DNA of 64,000 nt from the NCBI RefSeq assembly GCF_003173735.1, contig NZ_CP029551.1, forward strand, positions 623,001 to 687,000. The letters run 5' to 3'. Positions 28,723 through 38,316 of the stretch are shown here, piece after piece. Position 1 is the stretch's first letter, and each line of letters starts with the position of its first letter. Under the pieces are notes generated by a model that saw only the letters and a program-made list of their open reading frames with translations, searched no databases and had not been told where the DNA came from. This DNA comes from Methylobacterium radiodurans (lineage in GTDB: Bacteria; Pseudomonadota; Alphaproteobacteria; Rhizobiales; Beijerinckiaceae). A program made the position numbers and the translations under genes.

Positions 28723-29937
28723 ATGAGTGCGAACGCGATCCAGCGTCTCGATGAATTGAATAGTGGCCGACCACTCGACTGGTGGTTGCGTTTCTCGGCA
28801 CCTGTTCAGGCCCGCTACGACCTTGAGCATGCGGCGGGCCGGACCGCCGACATCCGGACCGCGATCCTCATCGGGCTGATCCTCTACAACGTCTACAACG
28901 TCACGAGCATCGTGCTCCTGCCCGACGTCCTCCTCCTCTCCCTCGTCCTGCGCGCTGCCATCGTCACGCCGGTCTCCCTGGCGCTGGTCTGGGCGATCGG
29001 CCGCACGCCCCCGCAATGGACCGAGCGCCTCGTGCTCGGCGGGATCCTGAACGCCTACCTCGTTCCGGTCTTCCTGTTCTGGCTGACGCGCGATTCGCTG
29101 GGCCTCTTCACCTTCGGGGAATTGCCGCTCACCATCGTGTTCGCCAACATGGTGCTGGCCCTGCGCTTCCAGCACGCGGCGATCTTCACGGCCTGCGCCT
29201 TCGCGCTCACCGTGCTGGCGGTGCTGACGAAGGAGGGTCTCGACGCGCCGCTCCGCTTCAGCTTCGCCGTGCAGATCGGGACGGCCTGCCTGTTCAGCCT
29301 CTACGCCAACCACCGCATCGAGCGCCGCCGCTGCGGGGACTACCTGACCGCGCTGGGCGCAACGCTGCGGGCGACCAGCGCGGACGCGGCGCGGCGCGAG
29401 TTCCAGAACCTCTCCCGGACGGACGCCCTGACCGGGCTGCCGAACCGCCGCCACCTCGCGGAGCAGCTGGACGCGTGGTGCGCCACGCCCGACGCCGTGG
29501 CGCTGATGATGATCGACATCGACCACTTCAAGCTCTTCAACGACGCGCTCGGCCATCCGGCGGGCGACGACTGCCTGCGGCGCGTGGCCGAGGTCTTCGC
29601 CGAGGCCGGGACGGGGGACGACGCGCTCTGCGCCCGCTTCGGCGGCGAGGAGTTCTCGCTCGTCCTGCGCAACGCGAGCGAGATGGAGGCGGCGCGCCGG
29701 GCCAGGAACCTCGTCCAGGCCATCGAGGCCCTGAACATCACCCATCCCTCCCGCGCCGACGGCATCGGCAAGGTGACGATCAGCGTCGGCGTCGCAAGAC
29801 GGTCAAACGGCGTCCCGGCCTCTCCCGCCACCCTCCTCGCGGCCGCGGATCGAGCCCTCTACCAGGCCAAGAGCCGGGGTCGGAACCGCTTCGTGCTCGA
29901 CAGGGGCGAGGCGGACCGTTTCGCGACGGCGGGCTGA
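28723..29937 (+). CDS. Membrane diguanylate cyclase (GGDEF)
   Basis: 404 residues. About six transmembrane helices in residues 45-200 form a sensor, then a GGDEF domain from ~228 (SRTDALTGLPNRRHL). Metal-binding Asp265 (IDIDHFK) and the active site GGEEF at 307-311 are intact, so c-di-GMP synthesis is expected. No RxxD inhibitory site stands before GGEEF. The upstream 28630-28720 is AT-richer and probably the promoter. Confidence 0.92.
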   Translation: MSANAIQRLDELNSGRPLDWWLRFSAPVQARYDLEHAAGRTADIRTAILIGLILYNVYNVTSIVLLPDVLLLSLVLRAAIVTPVSLALVWAIGRTPPQWTERLVLGGILNAYLVPVFLFWLTRDSLGLFTFGELPLTIVFANMVLALRFQHAAIFTACAFALTVLAVLTKEGLDAPLRFSFAVQIGTACLFSLYANHRIERRRCGDYLTALGATLRATSADAARREFQNLSRTDALTGLPNRRHLAEQLDAWCATPDAVALMMIDIDHFKLFNDALGHPAGDDCLRRVAEVFAEAGTGDDALCARFGGEEFSLVLRNASEMEAARRARNLVQAIEALNITHPSRADGIGKVTISVGVARRSNGVPASPATLLAAADRALYQAKSRGRNRFVLDRGEADRFATAG

Positions 29938-29950
29938 GGCAGCGGACCGC

Positions 29951-30451
29951 CTACTCCTCGTCCGGCAGGAGCCCCGGCCAATCCACGATGCGCTCGGGAT
30001 ACTCCTCGTCGAGGAACTCCTCCTCGTTGCCGGAGAGCCGCCCGCGCACGGAGATGCCGGCCTCGTGGACGCTGCTCGCGCGGCCCGAGACCAGGGGATG
30101 CCAGTCGAACAGCGGCTCGCCGTCGCGCACGAGGCGGTAGGCGCAGGTCGGCGGCAGCCAGGGGATGGTGCGCACCGCCTCCGGCGTCAGCCGCACGCAG
30201 TCCGGCACCCGCTTCTGGCGGTGGGCGTAGTCGCGGCAGCGGCAGCCGATCCCGTCGAGGAGCGTGCAGCCGATATCGGTGTGATGGACCTCGCCCGTAT
30301 CCTCGTCCTCGAGCTTGATCAGGCAGCAGCGCCCGCAGCCGTCGCACAGGCTCTCCCACTCCTCGGAGGTCATCGCCTCCAGGGATTTGGTACGCCAGAA
30401 CTCGTTCGACGGCACGGCCGCGCCGCGGCGCGGGGCCCTGGGGCTTCCCAT
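29951..30451 (-). CDS. YcgN-family cysteine-cluster protein
   Basis: 166 residues of the YcgN/UPF0260 family. The cysteine cluster is clear: [15 protein letters not shown], then [21 protein letters not shown] and CAYRL. The pattern suggests a bound Zn or Fe-S centre; function unknown. The ATG at 30451 is chosen because GAGAGG lies six bases before it; an in-frame ATG lies six codons upstream. Confidence 0.9.
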   Translation of the reverse strand: MGSPRAPRRGAAVPSNEFWRTKSLEAMTSEEWESLCDGCGRCCLIKLEDEDTGEVHHTDIGCTLLDGIGCRCRDYAHRQKRVPDCVRLTPEAVRTIPWLPPTCAYRLVRDGEPLFDWHPLVSGRASSVHEAGISVRGRLSGNEEEFLDEEYPERIVDWPGLLPDEE

Positions 30452-30535
30452 CGGGAGCCTCTCAAGCATCGGGGGGTGGAGCCCCCGTCTGCCGCAAGGC
30501 ACGCCCGCACGCAAGCGTGGCCGGAGAACGGTCAT

Positions 30536-30585
30536 GGATCCCAAAGGTCCGCGACCTTTGGCGGGTCCAGGGCGGAGCCCTGGAG
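30536..30585. repeat. Double-hairpin dispersed repeat, copy 2
   Basis: GGATCCCAAAGG... with stems CCAAAGGT/ACCTTTGG and CCAGGGC/GCCCTGG. Same orientation and layout as 18060-18110. It lies in the 313-bp divergent region 30452-30764 between the YcgN gene and the penicillin-binding protein; nothing else is recognised there. Confidence 0.65.
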
Positions 30586-30764
30586 AAGTCCGGCGCCACC
30601 GGGCCGCCCCATTCGGCCATCAAGGTTAAGCGGAGGTTGACGGGCTCCGGATCCGCCGCCCGAACGTTGTCCGCGATCAAGCCTCGCGGACGGCCGCGGG
30701 GCTTGGTAAGGAGAGTCGGCTCCCGACTGCTCTCCCTGGTGCCTTCGAAGCCGGATCCTCCGTC

Positions 30765-33026
30765 GTGCGTCTGCCGAACCTCACCGCGATCCGGACCCGC
30801 ATCCAGCGCGCCGCGCTGGGCTTCGACGCCTGGGTGAACGCCAGCCTCTACGACAGCGGCCAGTCGACCGGCATCGTCTACGAGCGCTTCCAGGCCGCGA
30901 TGAACCGCTTCTCGGTGCGGGGCTGGAAGCGGGTCGCGATCGACCTCACGAGCGAGGGGGTCACGATCGGCGCCGTCGGCTTCCTGGGATTGCTCGCGCT
31001 CGCCCAGCCCGCCTTCAACCTGACGAGCGAGAACTGGCTGAAGCAGCAGGACCTCGCCGTCACCTTCCTCGACCGCTACGGCACCGAGGTCGGGCGCCGC
31101 GGCATCAAGCACGACGACTCGCTCAAGCTCGACGAGTTTCCCGACATCATGATCAAGGCGCTGGTCTCGACCGAGGACCGGCGCTTCTACGAGCACTGGG
31201 GCATCGACCCGATCGGCACGATGCGCGCGCTCGTCAACAACTCGCGCGGCGGCGGCAACACCCAGGGCGGCTCCTCGATCACCCAGCAGCTCGCCAAGAA
31301 CCTGTTCCTGACCAACGAGCGCTCGATCGAGCGCAAGGTCAACGAGGCGTTCCTGGCGCTCTGGCTGGAATTCCACCTCAGCAAGAACGAGATCCTGAAG
31401 CTCTATCTCGACCGGGCCTATATGGGCGGCGGCACCTTCGGCGCGGTGGCGGCGGCGGACTACTATTTCGGCAAGCCGCTGAAGGACATCAGCCTCGCCG
31501 AGGCGGCGATGCTGGCCGGCCTGTTCAAGGCGCCGACGAAGTACGCGCCCCACGTCAACCTGCCGGCGGCCCGCTCCCGCGCGGTCGACGTACTGCACAA
31601 CATGGTGGAGGCGGGCTTCGTCACGGAAGGCCAGATCCAGACGGCTCTGCGCAACCCGGCGACGCCCGTGACGCGCACCCGCGACATCACGGCCGACTAC
31701 TACCTCGACTGGGCCTTCGGCGAGATCAAGCAGATGGCCGACGCGGGCAAGTTCCGCAACGACCGCGTGCTCACCGTGAAGACGCCGCTCGACGTCGCGA
31801 TCCAGAAGCGGGCCGACGAGGTGGTGGCCAACGTGCTGCGCAAGTCCGGCGACGCCTACGACGTCGAGGAGGCTGCCCTGGTCATCCTCGATCCGGACGG
31901 GGCGCTGCGCGCGATGGTGGGCGGGGCCGATTACGGCGAGAGCCAGTTCAACCGCGCCACCGACGCCCTGCGCCAGCCCGGCTCCTCGTTCAAGCCCTAC
32001 GTCTACGCCGCCGCGCTCGCCTCGGGCCAGTACAAGCCCGAGACCGTGGTGGTGGACCGGGTGACCTGCATCGGCAACTGGTGCCCGCAGAACTACGGCC
32101 GCTCCTACTCGGGGCGGCAGCCCCTCTGGCTCGCGGTGGCCAAGTCGATCAACACAATCCCGATCCAGGTCTCGATCCAGCTCGGCAAGGCGATGGGCAT
32201 CAGCCACGACGCGCGCGCCGCGGTGGCGGGCCGGAAGAAGATCATCGACACGGCCCACGTCATGGGCATCACCACGCCGCTCGTCGACTCGGTCTCGCTG
32301 CCGATCGGCTCGGCCGAGGTCACGGTGATCGACCAGGCGGCGGCCTACGCGGTCTTCGCCAACGGCGGCCAGCGAGCCAAGCCCTACGCAGCGATGGAGG
32401 TGAAGAACTCGTCCGGAGAGGTGATCTACCGCCACGCGGACGAGCGCCCTGAGCAGGTGCTCTCGACGCAGGTCGTGGCCGGCATGAACTACATGCTCAA
32501 CAAGGTGGTCGAGGAGGGCACGGCCCGGCGCGTCCAGATCGAGGGCGTGAAGATCGCGGGCAAGACCGGCACCACGAACGGCTACAAGGACGCGTGGTTC
32601 GTGGGCTACTCGGGCAACTATGTCGGCGCGGTCTGGTTCGGCAACGACGACAGCACCTCGACCAACAAGATGACCGGCGGCTCGCTGCCCGCGCAGGTCT
32701 GGCACGACGTGATGGAACCCGCGCACCAGGGCATCGAGCTGAAGCCCCTGCCCGGGCTGAAAGTGCCGGCCCCGAGCGCCCAGGCGGCGGCGCCCACCGC
32801 GCCGACGAACCCGGCGGCGAGCAATTACGGCAAGCTCTCGCGCCGCTCCTTCGAGGTGATCAGCGGCGTGAACGGCCTGTTCCGCACCATCGAGGCGCCG
32901 CCGCGGCCAGGCGCGCAGCTCGAACCCAAGATCACCCCCAAGATCACCCCCAAGACCGACCCGAAGGGCGCGCCGCGTGCGCTCGCGGAGAGCGGCGGCC
33001 CGGCCGACCGGACGGCGACCCGATGA
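30765..33026 (+). CDS. Class A penicillin-binding protein (PBP1A-like)
   Basis: 753 residues, starting at a GTG. N-terminal cytosolic part, one membrane helix (~66-84), then a GT51 glycosyltransferase domain with catalytic Glu137 (STEDRRFYEHWG) and GGSSITQQLAKNLF. The transpeptidase domain has all three motifs: SSFK with Ser407, SIN 461-463 and KTGTT 600-604. It polymerises and crosslinks peptidoglycan in the periplasm. The tail holds an ITPK repeat. Two small membrane proteins follow in coupled order. Confidence 0.95.
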   Translation: MRLPNLTAIRTRIQRAALGFDAWVNASLYDSGQSTGIVYERFQAAMNRFSVRGWKRVAIDLTSEGVTIGAVGFLGLLALAQPAFNLTSENWLKQQDLAVTFLDRYGTEVGRRGIKHDDSLKLDEFPDIMIKALVSTEDRRFYEHWGIDPIGTMRALVNNSRGGGNTQGGSSITQQLAKNLFLTNERSIERKVNEAFLALWLEFHLSKNEILKLYLDRAYMGGGTFGAVAAADYYFGKPLKDISLAEAAMLAGLFKAPTKYAPHVNLPAARSRAVDVLHNMVEAGFVTEGQIQTALRNPATPVTRTRDITADYYLDWAFGEIKQMADAGKFRNDRVLTVKTPLDVAIQKRADEVVANVLRKSGDAYDVEEAALVILDPDGALRAMVGGADYGESQFNRATDALRQPGSSFKPYVYAAALASGQYKPETVVVDRVTCIGNWCPQNYGRSYSGRQPLWLAVAKSINTIPIQVSIQLGKAMGISHDARAAVAGRKKIIDTAHVMGITTPLVDSVSLPIGSAEVTVIDQAAAYAVFANGGQRAKPYAAMEVKNSSGEVIYRHADERPEQVLSTQVVAGMNYMLNKVVEEGTARRVQIEGVKIAGKTGTTNGYKDAWFVGYSGNYVGAVWFGNDDSTSTNKMTGGSLPAQVWHDVMEPAHQGIELKPLPGLKVPAPSAQAAAPTAPTNPAASNYGKLSRRSFEVISGVNGLFRTIEAPPRPGAQLEPKITPKITPKTDPKGAPRALAESGGPADRTATR

Positions 33027-33706
33027 GGTCCACATTGAGGCCCGCGGTGACGGCGCAGGCCGCCGCGGCCGCGCGGGCGGGCGGCCGGCTGGGGGGGGTC
33101 GCGCTCCGCCTCTGGCACCGGATCACCTGGGTCGGGCTCGCCCTCTACGCGCTGGCGCTCGGCGCGGTGCTGGGGCTCGCCAGCGCCGATTGGGCGACGC
33201 GGGGCGGCTACCCGTTCGGCGGCGTCACGGTCGGGGCCTGGACGATCTGGCCACGGGCGGGTGCCACCAGCGCCGATCCCTACACCCGGGCCGTCAACGC
33301 CCGCCGGGGCGAGATCCCGCTCGCGGTCGGCGAGGGCCTTCTGATGACGGCGGCGACGGACGATGCCGGCCGCGGACTCGACGCCGCCTGCACCTACAGC
33401 ATCACCGGGGCGACGCCGCCGGCCCGGGCCTGGACCCTGACTGTCTCGGGCCGCGGCGACCCGGATCCGGCCCGGCCGCCGGTGCGCGAGGGCTTCACCG
33501 CGAGCGAGATCCTGCGGGAGCGGGACGGCCGCTTCGCCGTCGCGCTCGGGCCCGAGGCCGAGCCGGGCAACTGGCTGCCGAGCCCGCGCGCGAGCGGCCC
33601 CCTGCGGCTCGCCCTGCGCCTCTACGACACGCCGGTGGCGGCGAGCGCCGGCAGCCTCGACCGGGACGCGGTGCCGGCGATCACCCGCGTGCGCTGCCGG
33701 ACGTGA
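33023..33706 (+). CDS. DUF1214-domain membrane-anchored protein
   Basis: 227 residues, starting ATG within the ATGA overlap with the PBP gene. One membrane helix (~34-58), then a periplasmic domain with the DUF1214 pattern (YTRAVNARRGEIPLAVGEGLLMTAATDDAGRGL...). Short anchored DUF1214 proteins are usually paired with a small DUF1254 protein, and here one follows directly. Function unknown; the overlap suggests a role near cell-wall synthesis, though this could be genomic compactness. Confidence 0.82.
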   Translation: MRSTLRPAVTAQAAAAARAGGRLGGVALRLWHRITWVGLALYALALGAVLGLASADWATRGGYPFGGVTVGAWTIWPRAGATSADPYTRAVNARRGEIPLAVGEGLLMTAATDDAGRGLDAACTYSITGATPPARAWTLTVSGRGDPDPARPPVREGFTASEILRERDGRFAVALGPEAEPGNWLPSPRASGPLRLALRLYDTPVAASAGSLDRDAVPAITRVRCRT

Positions 33707-33741
33707 GGCCGGACGTGAGCCCCGAGCCGGACGGCACCCCG

Positions 33742-34332
33742 ATGAGCCTGCGCTTCGCCTACGCCACCCTGTGCGGGCTGACGCTCGCCGGCCTCGTGCA
33801 CGTGGCAACCGTGCTGGCGATCCCGCTCCTGTCCGAGGCGGACGCGCTCTCCCGCGCGCGGGCCAGCGAGAGCCTCGACCACCCGCAGCCGATCTACACG
33901 GTGGCGACCACTGCCAGCCCGGCCCCGGCCGAGGCGTGGCTGCCGATCCCGGATCCCGCGGTGGCGGTCGGCGTCTGCGCCTACGACCTCGCGGACGGGC
34001 CGATGCGCGTCTCGGCCCGCACAGGCCCCCTGATGCTCACGCTCGCCGCGCACGGGCGGCGCGGCGCCTACTACGCGGTGACCGACCAAGCGGCGGTGCG
34101 CGGCGCGCTCGACCTCGTGATCCTCACGCGTGCCCAGTACGACGAGGCGCTGGCCAACGACGACGAGAGCGAGCCGAGCCGAGACGTGCGCATCGTCGCC
34201 CCCGACCGCCAGGGCTTCGTGGTGGTGCGGGCGCTGGCCGGCCTGCCGAGCCAGCGCCCGGCCGCCAACGCGGCCGTGCAGGCGGTGGCCTGCTCCATCG
34301 ACAGCCAGAGCGAGGAACCGCCCGCGCGGTAG
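33742..34332 (+). CDS. DUF1254-domain membrane-anchored protein
   Basis: 196 residues from ATG 33742. A membrane helix near the N-terminus (YATLCGLTLAGLVHVATVLAI) precedes a domain with WLPIPDPAVAVGVCAYDL, matching the DUF1254 half of the DUF1254/DUF1214 pair. An in-frame GTG at 33703 overlapping the preceding stop is an alternative start that adds 13 residues. Third gene of the PBP operon. Confidence 0.78.
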   Translation: MSLRFAYATLCGLTLAGLVHVATVLAIPLLSEADALSRARASESLDHPQPIYTVATTASPAPAEAWLPIPDPAVAVGVCAYDLADGPMRVSARTGPLMLTLAAHGRRGAYYAVTDQAAVRGALDLVILTRAQYDEALANDDESEPSRDVRIVAPDRQGFVVVRALAGLPSQRPAANAAVQAVACSIDSQSEEPPAR

Positions 34333-35258
34333 GGATGTTCGGCGGCCGAGACGAGCTCGCGCGCCGTAGCCGTCATGCGGATCCGTCGACCCTCTCCGTT
34401 CGATGGGATGTATTGCCTCAAGAGCAGCCTCGCGCGCCGCTGGATCGGCGAGCATCGCTGCGGCGTCCGAGGCTACCTGCCCCGTCCGTGCCGCAGATCC
34501 ACGCGTTGCCGCGACGCCTCGACTGGCGCGGGGTCGTCCGTCTGCACGCGCAGGATCCGAGGCTGCCCGACGTCGAGCAGCGGGTTTCTTCCGGCTTCCG
34601 GAGGTCGTCGCAATTTTTGTCAATCCGGCTCGGTTGTTGCGCCGATTTCAGCGCTGTAAACCGTAACGGGTAAGGCACGAATGGACCGAAGCAGACGCCA
34701 GTATCGGTATTGAGGCTCTGCACAACCTTCGGCTGCATCGATAGATCCCACTCGAAGAACGCTCCGGCCGAGGGTGCTTTTGCATGTCCAGCAGATTGCG
34801 CGCGCACGCTGAAGCCCATCAGTTCGACCAACTCCTCGTATCGGCCTTGGACCCGAACCGGGGCCCGCGGAGCACCTCGGACGATGCGGCACCGACCGCG
34901 ATGCGGCTCGAGGGGAGCATGATCCAGACGACATCGAGGCTCGCACGCCACGACGCGTCGCGTGCGTCTGCGCGCTCGATGCATTATCCATCCGTGTCGG
35001 CAACAGGACCGGAGCAGCGCTTCTACCAGCTCATCCTGGCCTGTACGCACCTGTGAGTCGTGGTGACTGTCGCTCACGCCCTCAGTTCCTGCGGGAGGGC
35101 CGGAACATCATCGCCGATCCACGACGACGCGCCCTTCACAGAGCACGATGCCGGAATCCCCCCTGCGATCCCAAACGTTCCCGGATGCGGCCGCACGTTC
35201 GAATTCGACCGGCCATACGGGCACGTCCAGACAAGCCGCCGAATAGCAGGCGTTCGCC
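34333..35258. other. Gene-poor accessory stretch
   Basis: 926 bp with no frame that looks like a real protein. Open frames up to 219 codons exist on both strands (for example 34418-35077, minus) but lack recognisable domains, hydrophobic pattern or SD sequence, and overlap each other in all frames. It reads as decayed or non-coding DNA between the PBP operon and the AraC gene. Confidence 0.5.
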
Positions 35259-36287
35259 CTAAGCTTGTCCAGGCTTGCTCGACGCCAGCCGGGATCGCGA
35301 CGAGTGGTGGCGCCGCCATTGGCTGGGTGTGGCTCCGGTCCATCCCAGGAACGCGCGCGTGAAGTGAGCCGCATCACCGTAGCCGAGTTCCGCAGCGATG
35401 CGGCCGATACCCAGCGTCGTCTCTGCCAGCCGCTCGCTGGCCCGGCGAAGCATGACGCGGCGATGGATGTCGGCGTAACACGTGCCAGCCTCCTCCAGGC
35501 GGCGCTGGAGTGTCCGACGCGAGAGGCCGAGGCGCCGGGCGACGCGATCGATTGACGGACCGCCCTCGTCGAGATCGAGGGCGATCACGTGCGCGACGCA
35601 ACCCGCGAGCCCGTCATCGATCGGTGCGCCTTCCATCCCCCCCTCGCGAGCGGGGTGTATGCGGCGGGGATTGAGTGCACCGAGAAGTGGGGCAGGGAAC
35701 ACGAGCCCTGCCCGCGGGCCCAGCGCGACCTCGCATCCGAACAGCGCCTCGATCTCACCGCGGGCCGGCAGCCACGCTCCCGTCACGACGGCGCGCTTCG
35801 GCCGCCAACCCGCACCGAGGAAATGGCGCGCGGTACCGAGCAGGTAGCCGAGCGCCAGGATCTCGTTGGCCTGACGCCCAATCTCGATCCGCTCGGCGAC
35901 CTCGTAGCTGTAGAAGGCCTCCGTGCCGTGGCAGCGGACGCCGGTCAGAGTTGCAGTCTGCAAGAGAACCGGCGTGACGATCTCCACCCGCCCGAGGGCG
36001 GCTCCGAGGGTTTCGGCAGACTGCACCTGCACGCCGATGGGGCCCAGACCGACGATGCCGGCGCGGGTCGAGAGCCGTGCCGGCAGGGCAGCATCGCCGA
36101 TCTCCCGGATAGCCGCTTCAACGAGCGCGAGTTGATCCCGAAGCAGGATCAGCCGGTCGGGGGTGTCGAGCAGCGTCAGCGGCATCCCGGCGCGACCGAA
36201 GACGCGACGCACCGATCCGCCGGCCGCAGCGACCGCGTCGGCGATGGGGCCCATCGTGCGTGCCCGGGTCAAGCCGTGTGCCGGCAT
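35259..36287 (-). CDS. AraC-family regulator with arabinose-binding-type N-terminal domain
   Basis: 342 residues; ATG 36287 has GGGAGGCG five bases upstream. The N-terminal ~200 residues fit the Arabinose_bd domain of OruR/ArgR-like AraC proteins (GIVGLGPIGVQVQSAETLGAAL, VPGAWLPARGEIEALFGC-like region). The C-terminal ~100 residues carry two HTH motifs (SIDRVARRLGLSRRTLQRRLEEAG and IGRIAAELGYGDAAHFTRAF). It is divergent from the secreted gene at 36412, a plausible target. Confidence 0.9.
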   Translation of the reverse strand: MPAHGLTRARTMGPIADAVAAAGGSVRRVFGRAGMPLTLLDTPDRLILLRDQLALVEAAIREIGDAALPARLSTRAGIVGLGPIGVQVQSAETLGAALGRVEIVTPVLLQTATLTGVRCHGTEAFYSYEVAERIEIGRQANEILALGYLLGTARHFLGAGWRPKRAVVTGAWLPARGEIEALFGCEVALGPRAGLVFPAPLLGALNPRRIHPAREGGMEGAPIDDGLAGCVAHVIALDLDEGGPSIDRVARRLGLSRRTLQRRLEEAGTCYADIHRRVMLRRASERLAETTLGIGRIAAELGYGDAAHFTRAFLGWTGATPSQWRRHHSSRSRLASSKPGQA

Positions 36288-36411
36288 GAATCGCCTCCCG
36301 GTCGTCAGGCTCGGCGCTTTGGCGCCGAATGGCAAGATCGAGCGCCGCGAAGCGTCTAGGCCGGGACGCCCGGGCCGGCGCGCAGCCAGCCGGATTGTTC
36401 TGGAGAAGACG

Positions 36412-36954
36412 ATGATGCCGGCCTTCATCGAACGCGGAGCCCCGCTGCGCCTCTTCCGGATCGCCATGATCGGGAGCGCGCTCGCATCCTTCTCGGGGGT
36501 ACCGGCCCACGCGGCAGGTCCCGCGCCGGTCCCTATGGCGGTGCTGCCGCTCAAGCTACTCGACACCTCGGGCGAGCCCACGGATCAATCCGCTCAACAC
36601 GAAGCGCGTCTCGCACGCCTGACGGACGAGATCGCGGTCGATCTGACCGGAACCGGTCTCTACAGCGCCGCGGTTCTCCCCGCCGAGCACTTGAGGCGGA
36701 ATTGTCCTGCCGGCCAGGCGGCCTGCCTGCTCCAGGCCGCTCGGGATCGTGGGGCGCACCTGATCTTCGTCGGCGTCGTGCACAAGAGCAGCACGCTGAT
36801 CCTTCAGTTCTGGGCGCGTCTGGTCGATGTGCGCACAGGCCGGGACGTCCTCACCCGCGACCTGAACTTCCGGGGGGATACCGATGAGGCGTGGCAGCGC
36901 GCGGAGGCATTCCTCGTCGCGCAGATCCGCGATGCGGCCGCGGCGCCCCCTTGA
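36412..36954 (+). CDS. Secreted DUF2380-like protein
   Basis: 180 residues with a signal peptide ending near GVPAHAAG. The mature part (MAVLPLKLLDTSGEPTD, a long helix, QAACLLQAARDRGAHLIFVGVVHKSSTLI) fits the DUF2380 family of periplasmic proteins. Two adjacent in-frame ATGs (36412, 36415) follow GGAGAAG. It shares a 124-bp divergent region with the AraC regulator. Molecular role unknown. Confidence 0.72.
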   Translation: MMPAFIERGAPLRLFRIAMIGSALASFSGVPAHAAGPAPVPMAVLPLKLLDTSGEPTDQSAQHEARLARLTDEIAVDLTGTGLYSAAVLPAEHLRRNCPAGQAACLLQAARDRGAHLIFVGVVHKSSTLILQFWARLVDVRTGRDVLTRDLNFRGDTDEAWQRAEAFLVAQIRDAAAAPP

Positions 36955-36996
36955 GGCGGCTCTGCAAAGGGGTTCGCACGGGTGAGGCGAGCACAG

Positions 36997-37262
36997 ATGT
37001 GGACTTTGCGAGGCTGCGAACTGACCGACCCGCCGTGGGAGCAGATCGCCCCGCTGCTGCCTCCGCAGAAGCCGCGCTGGGCCGACCTGCGGGTGATCAC
37101 CGCCAAGTGCGGAACGGCCTGCTCCGGATCCTGCGCACGGGCGCGCCGTGGAAGCACCCGCTGCGCTCGGGTTCTCTGAATCCTAAAGTCGAGCTGGTCC
37201 GACCGCTGGCAATGGCAGGCGTGGTCGATCGGGTGCTACAGCGGCTGCAGACGCAGCCGGAT
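36997..37262 (+). pseudogene. IS5-type transposase relic, frameshifted and truncated
   Basis: Two frames together give the start of an IS5-family (DUF4096-type) transposase: frame one reads LTDPPWEQIAPLLPPQKPRWADLRVIT, then a shift leads to LLRILRTGAPWKHP and, further on, AGVVDRVLQRLQTQ. The catalytic part is absent and no inverted repeats were found. It is a dead fragment marking past insertion next to the AT-rich segment. Confidence 0.75.
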
Positions 37263-37348
37263 TATCAATCTGCTTCGGCAAATCGTTCTACATCAGTCTT
37301 TAGCCAACTCTTTAGATGATATCAGTTTTCTTTAGTACAGTTTCATAA

Positions 37349-38316
37349 TCATACCCGTTGATGCCGAGCTGAATCCATTTCGGTCCTCATTTTTGTCATC
37401 GCCATGCGAAAGGTCATATCGTGCGAGGAGAGAGTGTCTCCGATGAAGCGATCGACGGCAAAGTGCCCGCGCGGTGTCAGTTCAAGGACTTTGCCATGCT
37501 TGCCAGATCTCGACAGGAGGTTGCCCTCTTCGGCTGCGAGCAAAATGTTGCGGAAATGCGACCTTGTGATACCGTGCCTGCGCTGCAAAAAATTGAATAT
37601 CTTTCATCTTCGTCTTGATTTTTGACGCCTTCTCGAGAAACAGCCAGATGCATCAACGCGATTCCACCACCATTCATACTGTGAAATGGGTATAAATCGA
37701 CATTTTTCGCGAGAAACCGAACGATGATCTCGAATATTCCTGACGCCGATATGCGCTGATGCTTCATGAACGAGGAATTATCTGACGAGGCGACGCTATA
37801 TCCAAATCCAGGATAAAGATAGTCGAGTATGCTGTAGTACGATGCCGCTGTCTTACCATACCATGCCAATGTGCTGTCGCTGGGCCTGAGGATACGAACC
37901 CGACCGTCCATCTCGAATCGATCCAAACTCACATGACCGGTTTGAACAAGACGACGAACAAAATCATCGATGAGGCGCGAACCGGTGAGGCCAAGCGAGG
38001 CTATCGTCTGCTTGAGACGTGTGAGCGTTGGCAATGTCTTCAGATCTTCCGGATCCCACGCATCGTACAGATCCAACAGAGTACCAAGGATCATCACGCG
38101 ATACGCAGTACTCTGCCAACCTCCTGGAAACGTGTCGATCGCGTAGTGCTCCGTTGTGTCAAGAACGTACTGTCGTCGTATCTGAGTGAAATTTGGATGC
38201 ATCATGATTTCTCCTGTCGTATGGTGATCTACTTCAGGGAGAAATCTTTCAAATATCTCGGGACTATTTCGAAGCATTCCCTCGCAATATCTATATGTTT
38301 GCATGTTTATGTTCAA
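37349..38316 (-). pseudogene. AT-rich gene with two winged-helix-like segments, split by a -1 frameshift
   Basis: The first frame (38316 to ~37590) encodes a protein with a winged-helix-like segment near residues 95-160 (LTRLKQTIASLGLTGSRLIDDFVRRLVQTGHVSLDRFEMDGRVRIL in parts) and a second helical region. At the six-A run 37587-37592 the continuation (RHGITRSHFRNILLAAEEGNLL...GKVLELTPRGHFAVDRF) lies in the -1 frame and looks like a second winged helix. One extra base would join them into ~320 residues. Composition is clearly AT-richer than neighbours, indicating acquisition. It is either a recent pseudogene, a base-call error or a slippage gene; family not recognised. Confidence 0.6.

Noticed and set aside
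34418..35077. 219-codon minus-strand frame
   Set aside because: No domain, no SD, no hydrophobic pattern, and other frames overlap it equally; not listed as a gene.
37587..37592. Canonical -1 slippery heptamer
   Set aside because: The reading-frame phase around the tract gives A-ATT-TTT, not X-XXY-YYZ, so programmed frameshifting is possible but not clearly supported.
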